Part shown: one piece after another, positions 35,288-46,803 of the stretch | Layout: each line of letters begins with the position of its first letter | How positions within the stretch are numbered: position 1 is the stretch's first letter | Assembly (NCBI GenBank): GCA_024760905.1 | Contig: CM045733.1 | Location: forward strand, 42,273,501 to 42,337,500 | From: Plotosus lineatus | Taxonomy: Eukaryota; Chordata; Actinopteri; Siluriformes; Plotosidae | Direction of reading: 5' to 3' | Length of the DNA: 64,000 nt | Translations under genes and position numbers: made by a program | Notes under the pieces: model-generated | Told to the model about the DNA's origin: nothing | Database searches by the model: none | What the model saw: only the letters and a program-made list of their open reading frames with translations

Positions 35288-35747
35288 TTTGAATTACAAA
35301 GCAGAAGAAATATCCCACAGTGGTCTGCCAACTGCCTTCCGTGGTCGCAGTACTCTACTAACGTGAGATGGTTGTTCCCTACCTCTGCTTATGATTATCA
35401 TCAGTGTGTGCCAGACATCAGTGTTCTGAGGCTGAACAGGCAGTTGAACGATCAACACCCAACAAAAACAATCCACTCTGCTTCTGCCCAGAGCTTTGCC
35501 GTAACATTGGCAAGGGCCCTTTTCGGAGTGTTATCAACTGGGCCAGTTGAACTCCAGGATACAGTTTAAAGCCATACCCAGGACCCCATCACTAGACTGA
35601 TGAATCTGTCTCTGGTAGAAATTATATTTCTACATGACAAATAATTTATTAGTAGGTGTAGTAGAATAATAGAATCCAACAGACCCAACAGTCATGACAT
35701 GCATGTTGCTGATTCTGTGTAATTGAATCACTAATTGAAAGGGGATA

Positions 35748-35850
35748 TGTTCAAAATAATTGCAGTGTGGAGTTCAGTGAGTGAGGTCATTTTCATTCTT
35801 TGAAAAACAGGTGCCAATTATTGCCCTTATTTAAGGAAGGAAGGCAGCAA
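35748..35850 (+). repeat. Tc1 inner direct repeat and adjoining left-end sequence
   Basis: tgttcaaaataattgcagt repeats the outer terminal motif at 31369-31387 with one difference. The following sequence (aacaggtgccaattattgcc, aaggaaggaaggcagcaaat) is typical of this Tc1 type. Confidence 0.65.
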
Positions 35851-35940
35851 ATGTTTTACAGTTGTTGGTTCGCGAACATTTCTCTCTGAAATGGCTCGGA
35901 TTCTGACTCTGAGTCGAGTGGTCGATTTTAGCTCGAAGTA

Positions 35941-36730
35941 TTGAAGTTTTATCATCGAATAAAAGCAAAAAGTTGCAAATATTTTTATACACCGGGCAAT
36001 CTTGAATGCGTATCAACACTATGCTCGACAACTTGTGTCGTAATGTGGAAAAATAATGTAGCCGACGACAAGATGGAACACAACCAACATGATAACGAAC
36101 TACATTCACAACTGCCTGCTACCCTCCAATGTAACATATGTTCAAGAACATTTGCCACGAATCACCGGAAAAATATTCATCTGAACACCTGTAGAAAACA
36201 TCTTGGATCTTTACAGCCTCATCAACAGCTCTCATGCCGGCAAAGTCAGCAAACACCGGGTAACTCGAATAGAGGCAACACCATCATTTATGCTACCAAG
36301 TGGAGCAGCAGGAAAGAAGTTTGTTATTGAAATCACTAAATGGATTGTCTACTGGAACAAAGACTCTCTCACTTTTAAAGACATCTCTTGGAAAGTAGTA
36401 ATGGTCATGCCTGCCTTAATTTTACAGAAACCAGCATTTAAATCAACCTCTATGGAACACTCTCAATGCCTGGCAAGACATTTGACACAATGGGAGAATG
36501 GTGATCTTACTGCTTGACTCCGAGAAGCATACACAATCCAGGACAAGCTAATTACATTTAAGTCTAAAAGTATGAATGAGGAATGGTTGGTGAAAACTTT
36601 TGCCAAGCTAGTGCTTGAAGGGAAAATAAAGGCAGCAATGAAGCTTCTAAAGCAAGAGAGTAGTAAGGGAGTTCTTCTACTATCTCAAACTATCCTAAAC
36701 GAATTATTACAAAAACATGCCAATGCGCCT
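35941..36730 (+). pseudogene. N-terminal zinc finger and linker of RT/nuclease protein
   Basis: In the first frame (35941-36330) a finger CNICSRTFATNHRKNIHLNT-C fits C-x2-C-x12-H-x3-C. A frameshift near 36220 moves to the next frame, which reads ATPSFMLPSGAAGKKFVIEI, then VVMVMPALILQKPAFKSTSM and ARHLTQWENGDLTA to a TGA at 36515. The same frame continues with LREAYTIQDKLITFKSKS and FAKLVLEGKIKAAMKLLKQE. I recall this LP-S-G-x-x-G-K / LP-x-L-LLQKP / W-x-x-G-D-L / FAKLM-x-EGK pattern from hypothetical RT-containing proteins in invertebrates and fish, unverified here. The finger probably binds nucleic acid. Confidence 0.6.
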
Positions 36731-36943
36731 GAAGCAAAACATCGGTCTTGATGGACGGCCCGATACCCTTTGTTGACCCTGTTATGTTTCAAAGCATCTC
36801 CAAATCTACCAACATGAGTGTAGCACTAAAAACTCGAGGATCAAATTGGCCCTCTGGCCTAGACGCTGACGGATGGAAAAGGATACTCGTCTCAAAACAC
36901 TTTTCAACAGCTGGACAAGAGCTTAGAGGTGCACTAGCTACAT

Positions 36944-37840
36944 TTGCACAAAAAAGTCAGTACGACAGAGACACAAGCCATTGTTGAAGAGTGTAAGAAC
37001 TACAGAAATTTCGACGCATGCCTTGCTTGTCGATTGATTCCTCTAGACAAGAACCCAAGAGTGGCTCCTATCGGTGTTGAAGTGCTGCGGAGAATTGTGG
37101 GTAAAGCGATTCTGTCAGCCATTAAGTCGAACATCATCAGCTCAGCAGGAATTCTACAACTCTGTGCTGGACAAGCAAGTGGAGGCGAAGCTACTGTTCA
37201 TGCTAGCTAAGATATCTTTGATGCTCAGTCAACTGATGCAATGTTGCTTGTGGATGCTGATAATGCTTTTAATTCATTTAATCGTGCTGTGCTACTCCAC
37301 AACATACTATATTTATGTACACCAATGGCTATGTACATAAGGAATTGTTATAGCATACCATCTCGTTTATTAGTTCTCGGGAGTACATCAGAGGAAACAA
37401 TGCAAGGTGATCCCCTTGCGATGTCAGTGTACGCCATTGGAATAACACCCCTCCTCGCCAGTATCAAATCAGATGCTGATACTGTAAAGCACATAGCTTT
37501 TGCTGACAACTTGAGTGGTTCTGGCTGCATTGATCACCTTCATATATGGTGGGACAACATAACAACACGATTTCCCAAACTCGGATACTATTCAAATGCT
37601 ACAAAGTCATGGCTCATTGTAAATCCAGAAGTAAGAGATCAAGCACAGCAAGTTTTTGCTGACACAGATATCAAAATTACGATGGAAGGAAGAAAATATC
37701 TTGGAGGTTTTGTCGGTAGTGAAAGTGGTCAGTCCAAACATTTTGAAGGACTTGTCGATAATTGGTGTGATCAACTGATGCTATTGTCTAAAATAGCAAG
37801 ATCAGAGCCACAAGCTGCTTATACAGCATTTAACCAGTAG
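36944..37840 (+). pseudogene. Reverse transcriptase domain of RT/nuclease protein, inactive
   Basis: Readable blocks in order: FDACLACRLIPLDKNPRVAP-IGVEVLRRIVGKAI (fingers), ILQLCAGQASGGEATVHAS to a TAG at about 37210, then in the same frame LLVDADNAFNSFNRAVLLHN (first catalytic Asp in LVDADNAFN), MQGDPLAMSVYAIGITPLL, and HIAFADNLSGSG, where the catalytic (Y/F)ADD box has become FADN. Then come LGYYSNATKSWLIVNPEV, MEGRKYLGGFVGSESGQSKH, and NWCDQLMLLSKIARSEPQAA to a TAG at 37838. The LVDADNAFN and CAGQ-x-SG-x-EA-x-H-A blocks differ clearly from the RTE and other LINE RTs in this window. Stop codons and FADN make it inactive. Confidence 0.65.
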
Positions 37841-37908
37841 CTTTAGACACAAACTGACTTATTATATCAGAACAATCCCAAACATCAAGCAAAGTCTAGC
37901 GAGAGTGG

Positions 37909-38870
37909 ATGAAAGCAGACAACAATTTTATACTATCAATTACTGAAGGCCATGTTTGTACAACTGATGAGCGTCTGTTGCTTTTTTTATCTGTTAAGAA
38001 AGGAGGTTTGGCAATACCAATCTTCTCGATTATTTCTGACCTTGAATATTCAAACTCCCGCTTGGCACCACAACAACTTGTTAACCACATCGAGAATCAG
38101 GCCAACACTGCGGCAATCGATAATGAACAGCTCAAGTGTGCAAGAAAGATAATTATCAGTACCAGAGAAGACTATCAATATACTATATCAGAACAAATCT
38201 GTAAAAAGATGACCAAAGAACAACTCCGAGGTAATGACCCTAAGTAGAATGAAAGGTGCATCAAGCTGGTTATCTACATTACTAGTGAAGTCAGAACATT
38301 TCAACCTGAACAAAATGGAGTTTTTCAATGCTCTTCACCTTAGGTACCGATGGTCACCTAAGTATCTATCAACAATGTGTTCATGTGGCAAGAGATTTGA
38401 CAATAGGCCACGCAATGTCTTGAATGAAAGGTGGTTTTATCTACAGACGCCATGACGATGTTCGAGATCTTTTCGCATATTTACTTAAAGAAGTCAGTTA
38501 CGATGTTCAAGTTGAATCACCACTCGAACCATTAACTGGAGAAACATTCCTAGGGAGTATCAATACAACAGAAGAAGCTAGACTAGACATCTGTGCAAGA
38601 GGATTTTGGCAGAGAGGGCAACTCGCATTCTATGACGTAAGGGTGTTTAGTCCTTTTGCAAAGAGCCATCTCAACCAAAAACTCAGCATCAACTTTACCA
38701 TAAATAAGAACGAGAAGAAGCTTGAATACAATCGTTGCATAATAGAGGTTGAACAGGGATCCCTAACACCACTCGTCATTACAGCATACAGAGGTCATGG
38801 AAGAGGAGAACGATTCATTTTTGAACTGTCGTCACAACTTTCAAAGAAGAAACAAATTTACTAGTATTAT
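37909..38870 (+). pseudogene. C-terminal zinc-binding and nuclease-like domain of RT/nuclease protein
   Basis: Frame 1 reads LSVKKGGLAIPIFSIISDLE (37909-38247). A shift leads to GASSWLSTLLVKSEHFNLNK, LHLRYRWSPKYLSTMCSCGK (38234-38400). A second shift near 38400 restores GHAMS, then TGA where Cys is expected, then MKGGFIYRRHDDVRDLFAYL. The end reads GETFLGSINTTEEARLDICA, FWQRGQLAFYDVRVFSPFAK and IIEVEQGSLTPLVITAYRGH, with a stop after KKKQIY. The C-x-C...(H-A-M-S-C) region looks zinc-binding. LDICARGFW...FYDVRV with IIEVE could be a PDDEXK-like nuclease, but the D-V-R in place of D/E-x-K makes that tentative. Confidence 0.6.
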
Positions 38871-38924
38871 AATTAACTGGATGAGTGAAACTATCTGTCA
38901 ATCTCATTTTTTTACTCTGTAAAA

Positions 38925-39790
38925 TGTCAGGCTGCTCAGCCAAAATGGTTGCAAATACTTCAAAATGCAACCAGAATCTGAAGGACGTGGAAGAAAGTGA
39001 AAAACTTCTATTCAAATGGATCGAAGTAGAGCCAAAATTGCAAGGATTCAGCCAACATTCAGCTCCAGAAAGATCAAAGAAGGTCTAAAGTTACCTATGA
39101 GTGCTGTTACAATTAGAAGACGCCTATGTGAAGCCAAGCTATTGGTAAGAAAAAAAAGACGTGCTGAAGAGGTTACAATTTGCCAAACTAGTACGTTGAC
39201 TGACCGAAAGAGAAATGGTACAACATTTTGTGCGCTGATGAAAGTGAGATTGTTCTTTTTGGGTCTAGTGGCCCCCAAGATGACCACCAAACACTGAATT
39301 CAAGCCACAGGAGACTATGAAGACAATTAAGCGTGGTGGCGCAAGCATCATCATATGGGGATGTTTCTCATACTGTGGTGTTAGGCCTCTTTATTGCATA
39401 CCGTGGATCACTGATCTATTTAAACACATCAGAATATTTGAAGAGTTCATGCTGCCTTATGCTAAAGAGGAAATGCCCTTGAAATGGGTGTTCCAACAAA
39501 ACGACAACCTCCAAAAAACCAGCAAACAGACATCATCTTGGTTTCAGACCAACAAGATTGACATTATGGAGCAGCCAGCCTGATCCCCAGAGCTCAATCC
39601 AATAAAAAATCTTGTGGGGGTTACATCAAAAATGCAGTTTCTGAAGCAAAACCAAGAAATACAGAAGAACTATGCAATGTAGTCTGCTCATTCTGGCTGG
39701 AATATCTGTTCATAGGTGCCAGAAGTTGGTTGACTTCATGCAACACCGATGTATAGCAGTTCTCAGAAACAGTGGTTGTACTGCTAAATA
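38925..39790 (+). pseudogene. Tc1 transposase, decayed
   Basis: Blocks in several frames: an HTH-like region ending [32 protein letters not shown], then GGASIIIWGCFSYCGVRPLY (the G-G-x-I-x-V-W-GCF hallmark), IRIFEEFMLPYAKEEMPLKW, VFQQNDN (normally QDNDPKH, with the second catalytic Asp), SSWFQTNKIDIMEQPA and SPELNPIKNLVG (normally NPIENLWG; the catalytic Glu reads Lys). The copy is therefore inactive and lacks a continuous frame. A homologous minus-strand copy is at 49028-49735. Confidence 0.75.
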
Positions 39791-40022
39791 TTAGTTAAGT
39801 GATTCAAAGGAAAGCAAAATATTAAAACATTTTTCAGTGCATACATTGAATCAGTTTATAAAGAAGAAAGCAGACACTATTTTTTAAGTCTATACTAGAA
39901 TAGAATGGAGTAGAATGTGTCATGTTCTCAATGCATTTGTATGTATGGAAAAAGCTATTATAAGGATGTTTAGCTTAATTCAGTTTTTTAAATACACTGC
40001 TATTGTTTTGAACACAACGGTA

Positions 40023-41378
40023 TATTTCAAATTACATGACACTGGTTCAACAAGTGGCCTTTTCAAACCACTTCATAAGTTATCACTACCATGACTGAAA
40101 CATACATTGTTCACGGTCATATTTGGCACAACTCCATCCACACATGCTGTCTGAACAGGAGAGTGCTTTATAGTTATATAACAAACCCGAAGACTATACA
40201 TAGTCAAGTGATGGTATAATTCTGAAAGTGTATTCAGAAAGACTGAAGTGGGCACAGGTGGGTCATTACAGCTTGAATATAATCATTCAGCTCCTAGGAC
40301 AGACTCATGGCCATTATATTTTCTGGGCTATAATTTATGCCAACAGGATTGCTGGCTGCTAAACAGGTACTTGGTCAGCACTGAGCCAATCGGAATATTT
40401 ATGCGCTCATCAAGCCCCCCCCCCCCCAAAAAAAAAAAAAAAAAAAAAAAAGGCCAGATTAATCTTTGAAATATCACACACCTCCTCATGCAATGGCTGA
40501 GATATGGAACATTTTGAGAGTTCAGAGCAGTGATGGAAAATAGTGCCCTCTCCTAGCCACAATAATAAAAATACAAATTCGGGCAGGTGGATCTTTGCTG
40601 CAGCATTCTCTTGATGTTACTGTGAAAGTGCCACTAATGTACTGCCTTCAGGAAAAACCAAAGCCTCATGTTCCAACTTTTAAACAAATAGATGGCGTCG
40701 AGCTCAGATTTCCCACTGATTTAGTGGCAAACTGTGCATTTGTAGTGTAGATATTGTGAAGAAATTTAAAAAAAGAAAGCTCGAGTATGTGCACATATAG
40801 GACCTCGTGAATTATTGAACTTAATAGTTTATTTTTTTAATCATAGCAGCTCTAGAATAACAGATTTAGATGAATTCTCTGATCCTACTATAATGGCAGC
40901 TCATCAAAATGTCTCTTCAAGTTGTAATGTTGATCAAAGAATTCTTTAGCATCAGTCCGAGTTTAAATTTCAACCTTAAAAATAATTTTCTAACATACAT
41001 CTGACCCACTTTCTGTTCCTCAGCAAACACTTTGCTTTGTAGTGTTATCCTGAACAGAATAGGAAATATAATATAGGCTTTTCATTAACTAGGCACAAAT
41101 CACTACAGCCAAAAACAATTCTCAAGTAGATCACAGCCAATCAGATGACTAGTTAAAACTTCTGATATGCCGCTATTTGCTAAAGTTTAGGTTTCACACT
41201 ATCAATAGTCAATAGAATCATTACACTATGGGCAATTTTTAGCATTCAGGGGATCAACCATCAGTATCTCAAAAGTGTTGCAGGCATTTCTCTTGAAATA
41301 GTTGAAAGCTTTGGAGGTACTGTGTGAACAAACTGTGGCTTCCATTCTTGGAAAGTTGTTGAGGATTACAGATGGTTA
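40023..41378. other. No gene recognised
   Basis: Single-copy-looking AT-rich DNA. A C run followed by an A run (40417-40450) is the only simple repeat. Confidence 0.4.
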
Positions 41379-41395
41379 AGTGATGAATCATTTTA

Positions 41396-41750
41396 GGGGC
41401 AGTGGTGGTCTAGTGGTATAGGGCGTTGGATCGCTGATCCAAAGGTTGGGGGTTCAAGTCCCACTCTCCATAAGGTTGTCACTGTGCCCCCAGTGCAGCT
41501 AACTGGGTTATCAAAGGCGGGCCATGTCTCTCACTGTCTATGGTGAGAGGCATGTAAAAGAACCATTGCTGACTTTCGTAAAGAGTAGGCAGCAAAGCTG
41601 TCAGCGTTTTTCTGTCCCTTGCTAAAAAAGGTTGTGACAGGAAGGGCATCCGACATAAAAACCTCTTCCAAATCAAACGTGCGAATCAGATGATTCGCTG
41701 TGGCGACTCCCGAGTAAAAGGGAAAAAGCCAAAAGGAAGACAGACAGACA
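41396..41750 (+). repeat. Main SINE, complete, with 17-bp duplication
   Basis: Complete 355-bp copy from ggggcagtggtggtctagtg to the GACA tail. It is flanked by a perfect 17-bp duplication, agtgatgaatcatttta, at 41379-41395 and 41751-41767. The B box is gggggttcaagtccc. Confidence 0.95.
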
Positions 41751-41931
41751 AGTGATGAATCATTTTAATGGCAACCATGATAGAATCTTTCGAGTGTATA
41801 TGACCTACTGGATGTTACCGCATGCTTCAGAGGTGGTATATGTGTACATGGAACAGCACCTGCAATGTATAAATCGACATTAGTCAATAAACATGATGAT
41901 GTAAATTGCTTCTTAAACAAGAGAATATATA

Positions 41932-42400
41932 CAGTGATCCCTCTATACTTTGTGCTTCAGTTTCTGAGGCTTCAGTGCATCATGGGTTTTTCAAAAATAT
42001 TCATCAAAAAATAAGGAAATTATGGAAAAATAGGGAAAAAGTTAAGGAAAATGCTGCAAAAAGGCCAATTATTCAAAAAACAAAACAAACAAAAAACAAC
42101 CCAAAACTCCCCAACAAAACTACTTACATTTTTATGTGAGGTGCACATCTGAGTGTGTGTGCTCGCATCTGTGTGCGCGCGTGTCTGTTTGGGTGTGTAT
42201 GTATATTTTATTTGTATCTTGTGTTATTTTTGAATATTTGTTATTATAAGCATTTATACCATCGAATATGTATTTATTGATATTATATACACATACATGT
42301 ACGTATACGTCACGGGGGGTCGATCCTACTTTGTGGAAATAGGCGGTCATGGGGGGAGTGGGTCTTGTTCCCATTAACCGCAGAAAGTGAGGGATCCCTA
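41932..42400 (+). mobile_element. TA-type MITE (family C), copy 2
   Basis: Starts cagtgatccctctatacttt after TA and ends cgcagaaagtgagggatccc ta. Interior matches 26277-26693 inverted. Confidence 0.8.
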
Positions 42401-42586
42401 TATACATCTTTTAGCAGCTGATAACTCCATTGTTTTATTTTTATTTGCAGACATCAAGTTTGAGGACAGGCGGTGGCAAAACAATAGAATGATGTTTTAT
42501 AAATTTTTTTACATGTTGAAAATTAATCGAATTATAATAAACACCTAGTTTACAATTATTTAAAGTGTATATACATTTTAGTACAC

Positions 42587-42662
<76 letters not shown>
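42587..42662. repeat. (GT)n(TA)n microsatellite
   Basis: About 38 bp GT then 30 bp TA, abutting the left end of a family B element. Confidence 0.95.
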
Positions 42663-44053
42663 CAGACGCTCCCCGACTTACATTCATTCGTTTTACGTTT
42701 TTTCGATTTTACGGGGTTTTTTTTACAAAGAAAAATATATAAGTTGAGTTTAGCATGGGCAGTGGTGGTCTAGTGGATAGGGCGCAGGATCGCTGATCCT
42801 AAGGTAGGGGGTTCAAGTCCCCACAAGGTTGTCACTGTCCCCCTAGTGAAGCTAACTTGGTTATCAAAGGCAGGCCATGCCTCACACTCTCTATGGTGAG
42901 AGGCATGTAAAAGAACCATTGCTGACTTTTTTAAAGAGTAGGCTGCAAAGCCATCAGCTTGTTTCTGTCCTTTGCTAAAAGGGTTGTGACAGGAAGGGCA
43001 TCCGTAAAAATCCATGCCAAATCAAATGTGTGAATCAGATGATTCGCTGTGGTTACTCTCAAGAACAGGAAAAAGCCGAAAAGAAGATATAAGTTGAGTT
43101 TGGCGTACTCTCTGTACGTAGTACGAGACGTACCTACGGAGCATGCTGACGTAATACGCTACATACGCATGACGCTGCATCCATTGTTTACAAACAACAG
43201 ACTGAACATGCCCTGCTTCTTCCCAGTTCTCCGCATGTTTCCCTTGTGTTAAGACGTCGTCTCTGTGATCTTTGTTTTTACACTGTTTTGCGGACTTTTG
43301 CAACCCTTAGAGAATATGGTTGGTCACAAGCGTAAGCCTACTAGCATGGTGCAAGTTTTCTGGCATATGCTGGAATTTCCGGTTTTCCCAAGACTGAATT
43401 AACTATCTGCTCGGATAGGCGCAATCTACATTGCATACTCAGTTAAGCAAAGAGAGTTGTAAAATGAATGAAAACCCGAATCCAGAAAAGAAAGAGAACT
43501 CTCCGCTCTGCTGGTGATTCACATCAGTGCAGGCTGAGTACTAAACAAATATTCAACGGCGCCCTTGCTCACTTGAAAGACCGGAAGTCCGGATAACCCA
43601 TGCTTTCTCTCAAGCACAAGCAAGTGAACTACCTTCGGTGGAGCGCCTGACATATTGTAAGTGTTGATTGGCTGTTTTAAGCTTCATGTAAAGTGACTCA
43701 GCTCAATGCAAATTTGCATGTTGTGTTTAAAATGGTGCGAATGGTTATATTTGACACTGTATTTGATATTTGATGAGTGAATTTGATTAAAATTTATGTA
43801 TTTATTTTACTTGAATTTAATTTATTTGAAATTAATGTTGATAGTATTTGATATATTTGATATTATTTTACAATGTTATGTTTATAATAATTGATTTAGG
43901 GGTGTTTTATGAGATACGATAATGTTATTTATGGATGTATAGTACAGTATGAATGTCATAGTTACGCGCACATATAGTAACAACTTGTGGTTTTTTTTCA
44001 CCTTACGTTCAGCCATCCAGAACCGAACTAAAACGTAAGTTCGGGAGCGTCTG
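42663..44053 (+). mobile_element. TA-type DNA transposon (family B), longest copy
   Basis: Starts cagacgctccccgacttac after TA and ends aagttcgggagcgtctg before TA (44054-44055), lying in TA repeats on both sides. It hosts a SINE at 42755-43086; without it the element is about 1.04 kb. No transposase is recognised. Confidence 0.85.
42755..43086 (+). repeat. Main SINE nested in family B element
   Basis: Head gggcagtggtggtctagtgg, body and RTE-type tail as in the other copies. An 18-bp flanking duplication (atataagttgagtttagc at 42737, one difference at 43087) is visible. Confidence 0.9.
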
Positions 44054-44062
44054 TATAAATAA

Positions 44063-44142
<80 letters not shown>
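44054..44142. repeat. (TA)n microsatellite
   Basis: Long TA run with a short interruption (catatgtg) at about 44110. Confidence 0.95.
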
Positions 44143-46803
44143 GACAGCATACCTCTAAAATCTGCTAGAATGGTTACGTAATGTCCGAGGGAGTCCCATC
44201 AACAATGGTTCATATGTATTAACAGGCTATGCGAGTCCTATGGTTAAATGAATAAAATACTCACATAATATAATGGCACTGTCTAAAAGCAATGCTTCTG
44301 ATATATGTTTATATGTGTCTGGGGCTGGCCTTATAAGAGTAGCATAGCTCCTTTAAGAAGGAAATGAATAAATCAGGCTGTCCTTCATTTCCCATTCTGT
44401 AGCAAAAGAAGGGAAAATTAACAGTTTTCTTTTCTCTGATTTTTGCTCGCTGATTTATATCACTCTTTTTACTTTAATCATCCATGATTTCATGTTCCAT
44501 GTTGTTGCATCACACAGAGAACCAGCGAAGGCACCATCAGTTCCAAAATGTGTATACTCCCAGCGTGCAGCCCTGCAGTCTGAGACCCAAAATAACAACC
44601 TTTAAAGTGTTTCATGTAATGACATTTCTGCACTACATTAATTGTGAATAAGTGCATTAAGCTCTGTTATTTGAATCCTCAAAATGGCTTCTGTATATTT
44701 TTGTTCTAAAGATGGACAGGGAACATTTGAAAAAATATCCCTATATATTCTGGCAAAAAATCAGTATCAAGACAACAATATTGTTGTCTTAGATGGACCA
44801 GCTCCGCAACCAGAAAATTTAGCTGGATAATAGGCTTTTTATTATACTCTTTCCTTTTAGAGCATGAAGGTTTGGACTTTTTAATTTGGATTTCCTGATT
44901 TCATTTTATTCTTATGTTTTCATTATTTCTATTTATGTTTGATTGACACTTGGTCATTTTCTCTTGTTCTCTTGTACACTTGTGCTGCAGGCATATGGGG
45001 ATTTTTCCACTGTGGGGTTAATTAGGTTTGTCTTATCTTATACTATAATACCTATATACTCAATGCACTGCTAGGAAAATGGGAAACTTGTATTTTTTTT
45101 TTTATTTGGCCATGGTAACTAAATAGGTCAACAGGTTTATATGTAAGAGTTGTGGAGGCAGAGCACAGAAACCACTTTTCCTTCAATTCCATTCAGTCCA
45201 ACACATTAAGTGATTAAGAGCGTAACGCCTCTCCTCTTTTGAAGAAGATGAGAACATTTCCCTTGTCACAGATTGCCTTGTAATAGCATTAAAGTGAGCA
45301 CTCCCAGTACAAGGGAAGCCTTATTGAAATCAAAGGCAGCTTTAACTTTTGACCCATTGCCCACTACCTCATGCACCGCCAAGTTCTTTTCAGCCTTCAG
45401 CAACTCATTCACTGCCTCTTTATCAACTGCAGTCCAGAAAAAAAGACTGATTTCCGATATGCAGGATACCTGCTCAAGGGAACCTAATGAAAATAAAGTT
45501 GTTCTTGGGCTCCACTCATTGCTCTCATTACAGTTCATATTGTTGTGTAATGCTGCGTGAACAATACAGGACTTCCTAAAACAGATTGGAGCTGTCCTGA
45601 ATACTCAGCCATGTTGTATAAGCTTTTTTTATTTCAACCTCCCTCTTTAAAAAAAAAAGCTGCATAAAGATGAATTTAATATTAATACAATGTAAGGGAA
45701 AAAAAAAACATTGATCAGTATGGCGTGAGCAAAGCAAGACCTTGTGTAACCAAGTCACAAATCCACTCTATCATGAGCTTTCACTCTATCATGCTACATT
45801 AACAAATATAGTACAAAATTACGCCATCGCTGAGTGAAGCAAGCGGAGATGACCACCGATGTTGGCGGGTATGATGGAAATGTGAAACCAACACTTGTCA
45901 TGTTGAATGCAGGCCATTTCCTGCCAGGGGAAGTGAGCCACAGAAATCTAACGCTTCCTGCGACTGAGAAAATAGGACCAAGACTTGATGAGAACATGGA
46001 ATTCAATGACCATTTGTAGACAAGGAAAATATAAAGCTATTCCAACTCCTTGCATATTTCTTTTTGTTTTTCCCCAGAAATGATTTCATGCCATAACTGG
46101 CACAGTCATGTTGTTCATAAGAGTTGTTAATGTATATACACTCATAAGGTTTTCTAACAAAATTTTGCTTAAACCTTAGTGAAATTCTTAATTCTGGCTG
46201 GCCGGAAAATTCTTTTTCTTAATTCTCTATGTATAACATCTGCTATCACAGTAGCACAGTTCCAAATTACAGTTTTATATGGTATAATTTCATGGCTTAT
46301 TTGAATACTGAATTCTGATTGGTAAATGCTTTTATTCAGCTTTCCATTATTTCAGGGTAACTATAAAAGCCTGTTGCTAAGGTGTTCATCATTGGCAACA
46401 GGATTTAAATAGTTAATTTTTAAATCAATAAAATCCTTTATGTACTAACAAATCTTTTAAAACTAAGTACTATATAAAATGATTGCATTTTTTCATATGC
46501 CGCTGCTTAATAAAGAGGACAATATTGGTTATCGTTTCTGAATAAACCCCTTTAAGGAAAATCAAAACTAAATAAAAGCTTATATACATAGTATAAGTCT
46601 TTGCTGAAAATAACCAATTGTTAGTACAGGCTTCTTCATGAATAAAAAACGAGAAATAAATCCAGACAAAACGGGGCAACATTATATGGCAAAAATTTGC
46701 ATGTGATTCACATGAGGAGCTGTAAACCCAAGTTATTTGCATAGAAATTAACTGCACATATTCCATTCATTCATGTGAATGATCAGAAAGCTTATCTGAA
46801 GTA
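44143..46803. other. No gene recognised; possible LINE/SINE tail at 44985-45045
   Basis: Mostly single-copy-looking DNA. 44985-45045 (tgctgcaggcatatggggat, ttccactgtggggttaatta, then cttatcttat) resembles the 3' end of a fish retroposon with a short repeat tail. A 22-bp perfect palindrome lies at 44769-44790. Confidence 0.4.

Larger units (their letters stand above)
31388..35680 (-). mobile_element. Near-complete RTE-type LINE, split by hAT
   Basis: The minus strand holds endonuclease (35287-34346), RT (about 33880-33280) and C-terminal parts (33117-32416, then past the hAT element). Subtracting the 930-bp hAT leaves about 3.3 kb, close to full length for RTE elements. Exact ends are uncertain because it lies between the two direct repeats of the Tc1 left end. 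Confidence 0.75.
35855..38870 (+). mobile_element. RT/nuclease retroelement-like insertion, decayed
   Basis: About 3 kb of plus-strand coding remains: an N-terminal C2HC finger, an unusual RT and a C-terminal nuclease-like domain. It lies between the left end and the transposase of the Tc1 host. No LTRs or inverted termini are visible. Assignment to a named retroelement clade is uncertain. An RLE-type non-LTR element is the nearest architectural parallel. Confidence 0.6.
31363..40020 (+). mobile_element. Tc1-like transposon (IR/DR type) enlarged by nested insertions
   Basis: The left end cagttgtgttcaaaataata follows TA (31361-31362); the right end tgctattgttttgaacacaa cgg precedes TA (40021-40022). 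An inner copy of the terminal motif at 35748-35766 is best read as the inner direct repeat of an IR/DR-type end. A decayed transposase lies at 38925-39790. Within it sit an RTE LINE (minus), a hAT element and an RT/nuclease element (plus). Confidence 0.75.

Noticed and set aside
31369..35766. The repeated motif tgttcaaaataat(a/t)gcagt read as a target duplication of the LINE
   Set aside because: Tc1 elements of this type carry internal direct repeats of their ends (IR/DR), and the Tc1 left end at 46804 shows the same arrangement, so the second copy is more likely native to the Tc1.
45266..45560. Overlapping open frames of about 90 codons on both strands
   Set aside because: No recognisable domain and no splice context; the two strands are equally open, as expected by chance.
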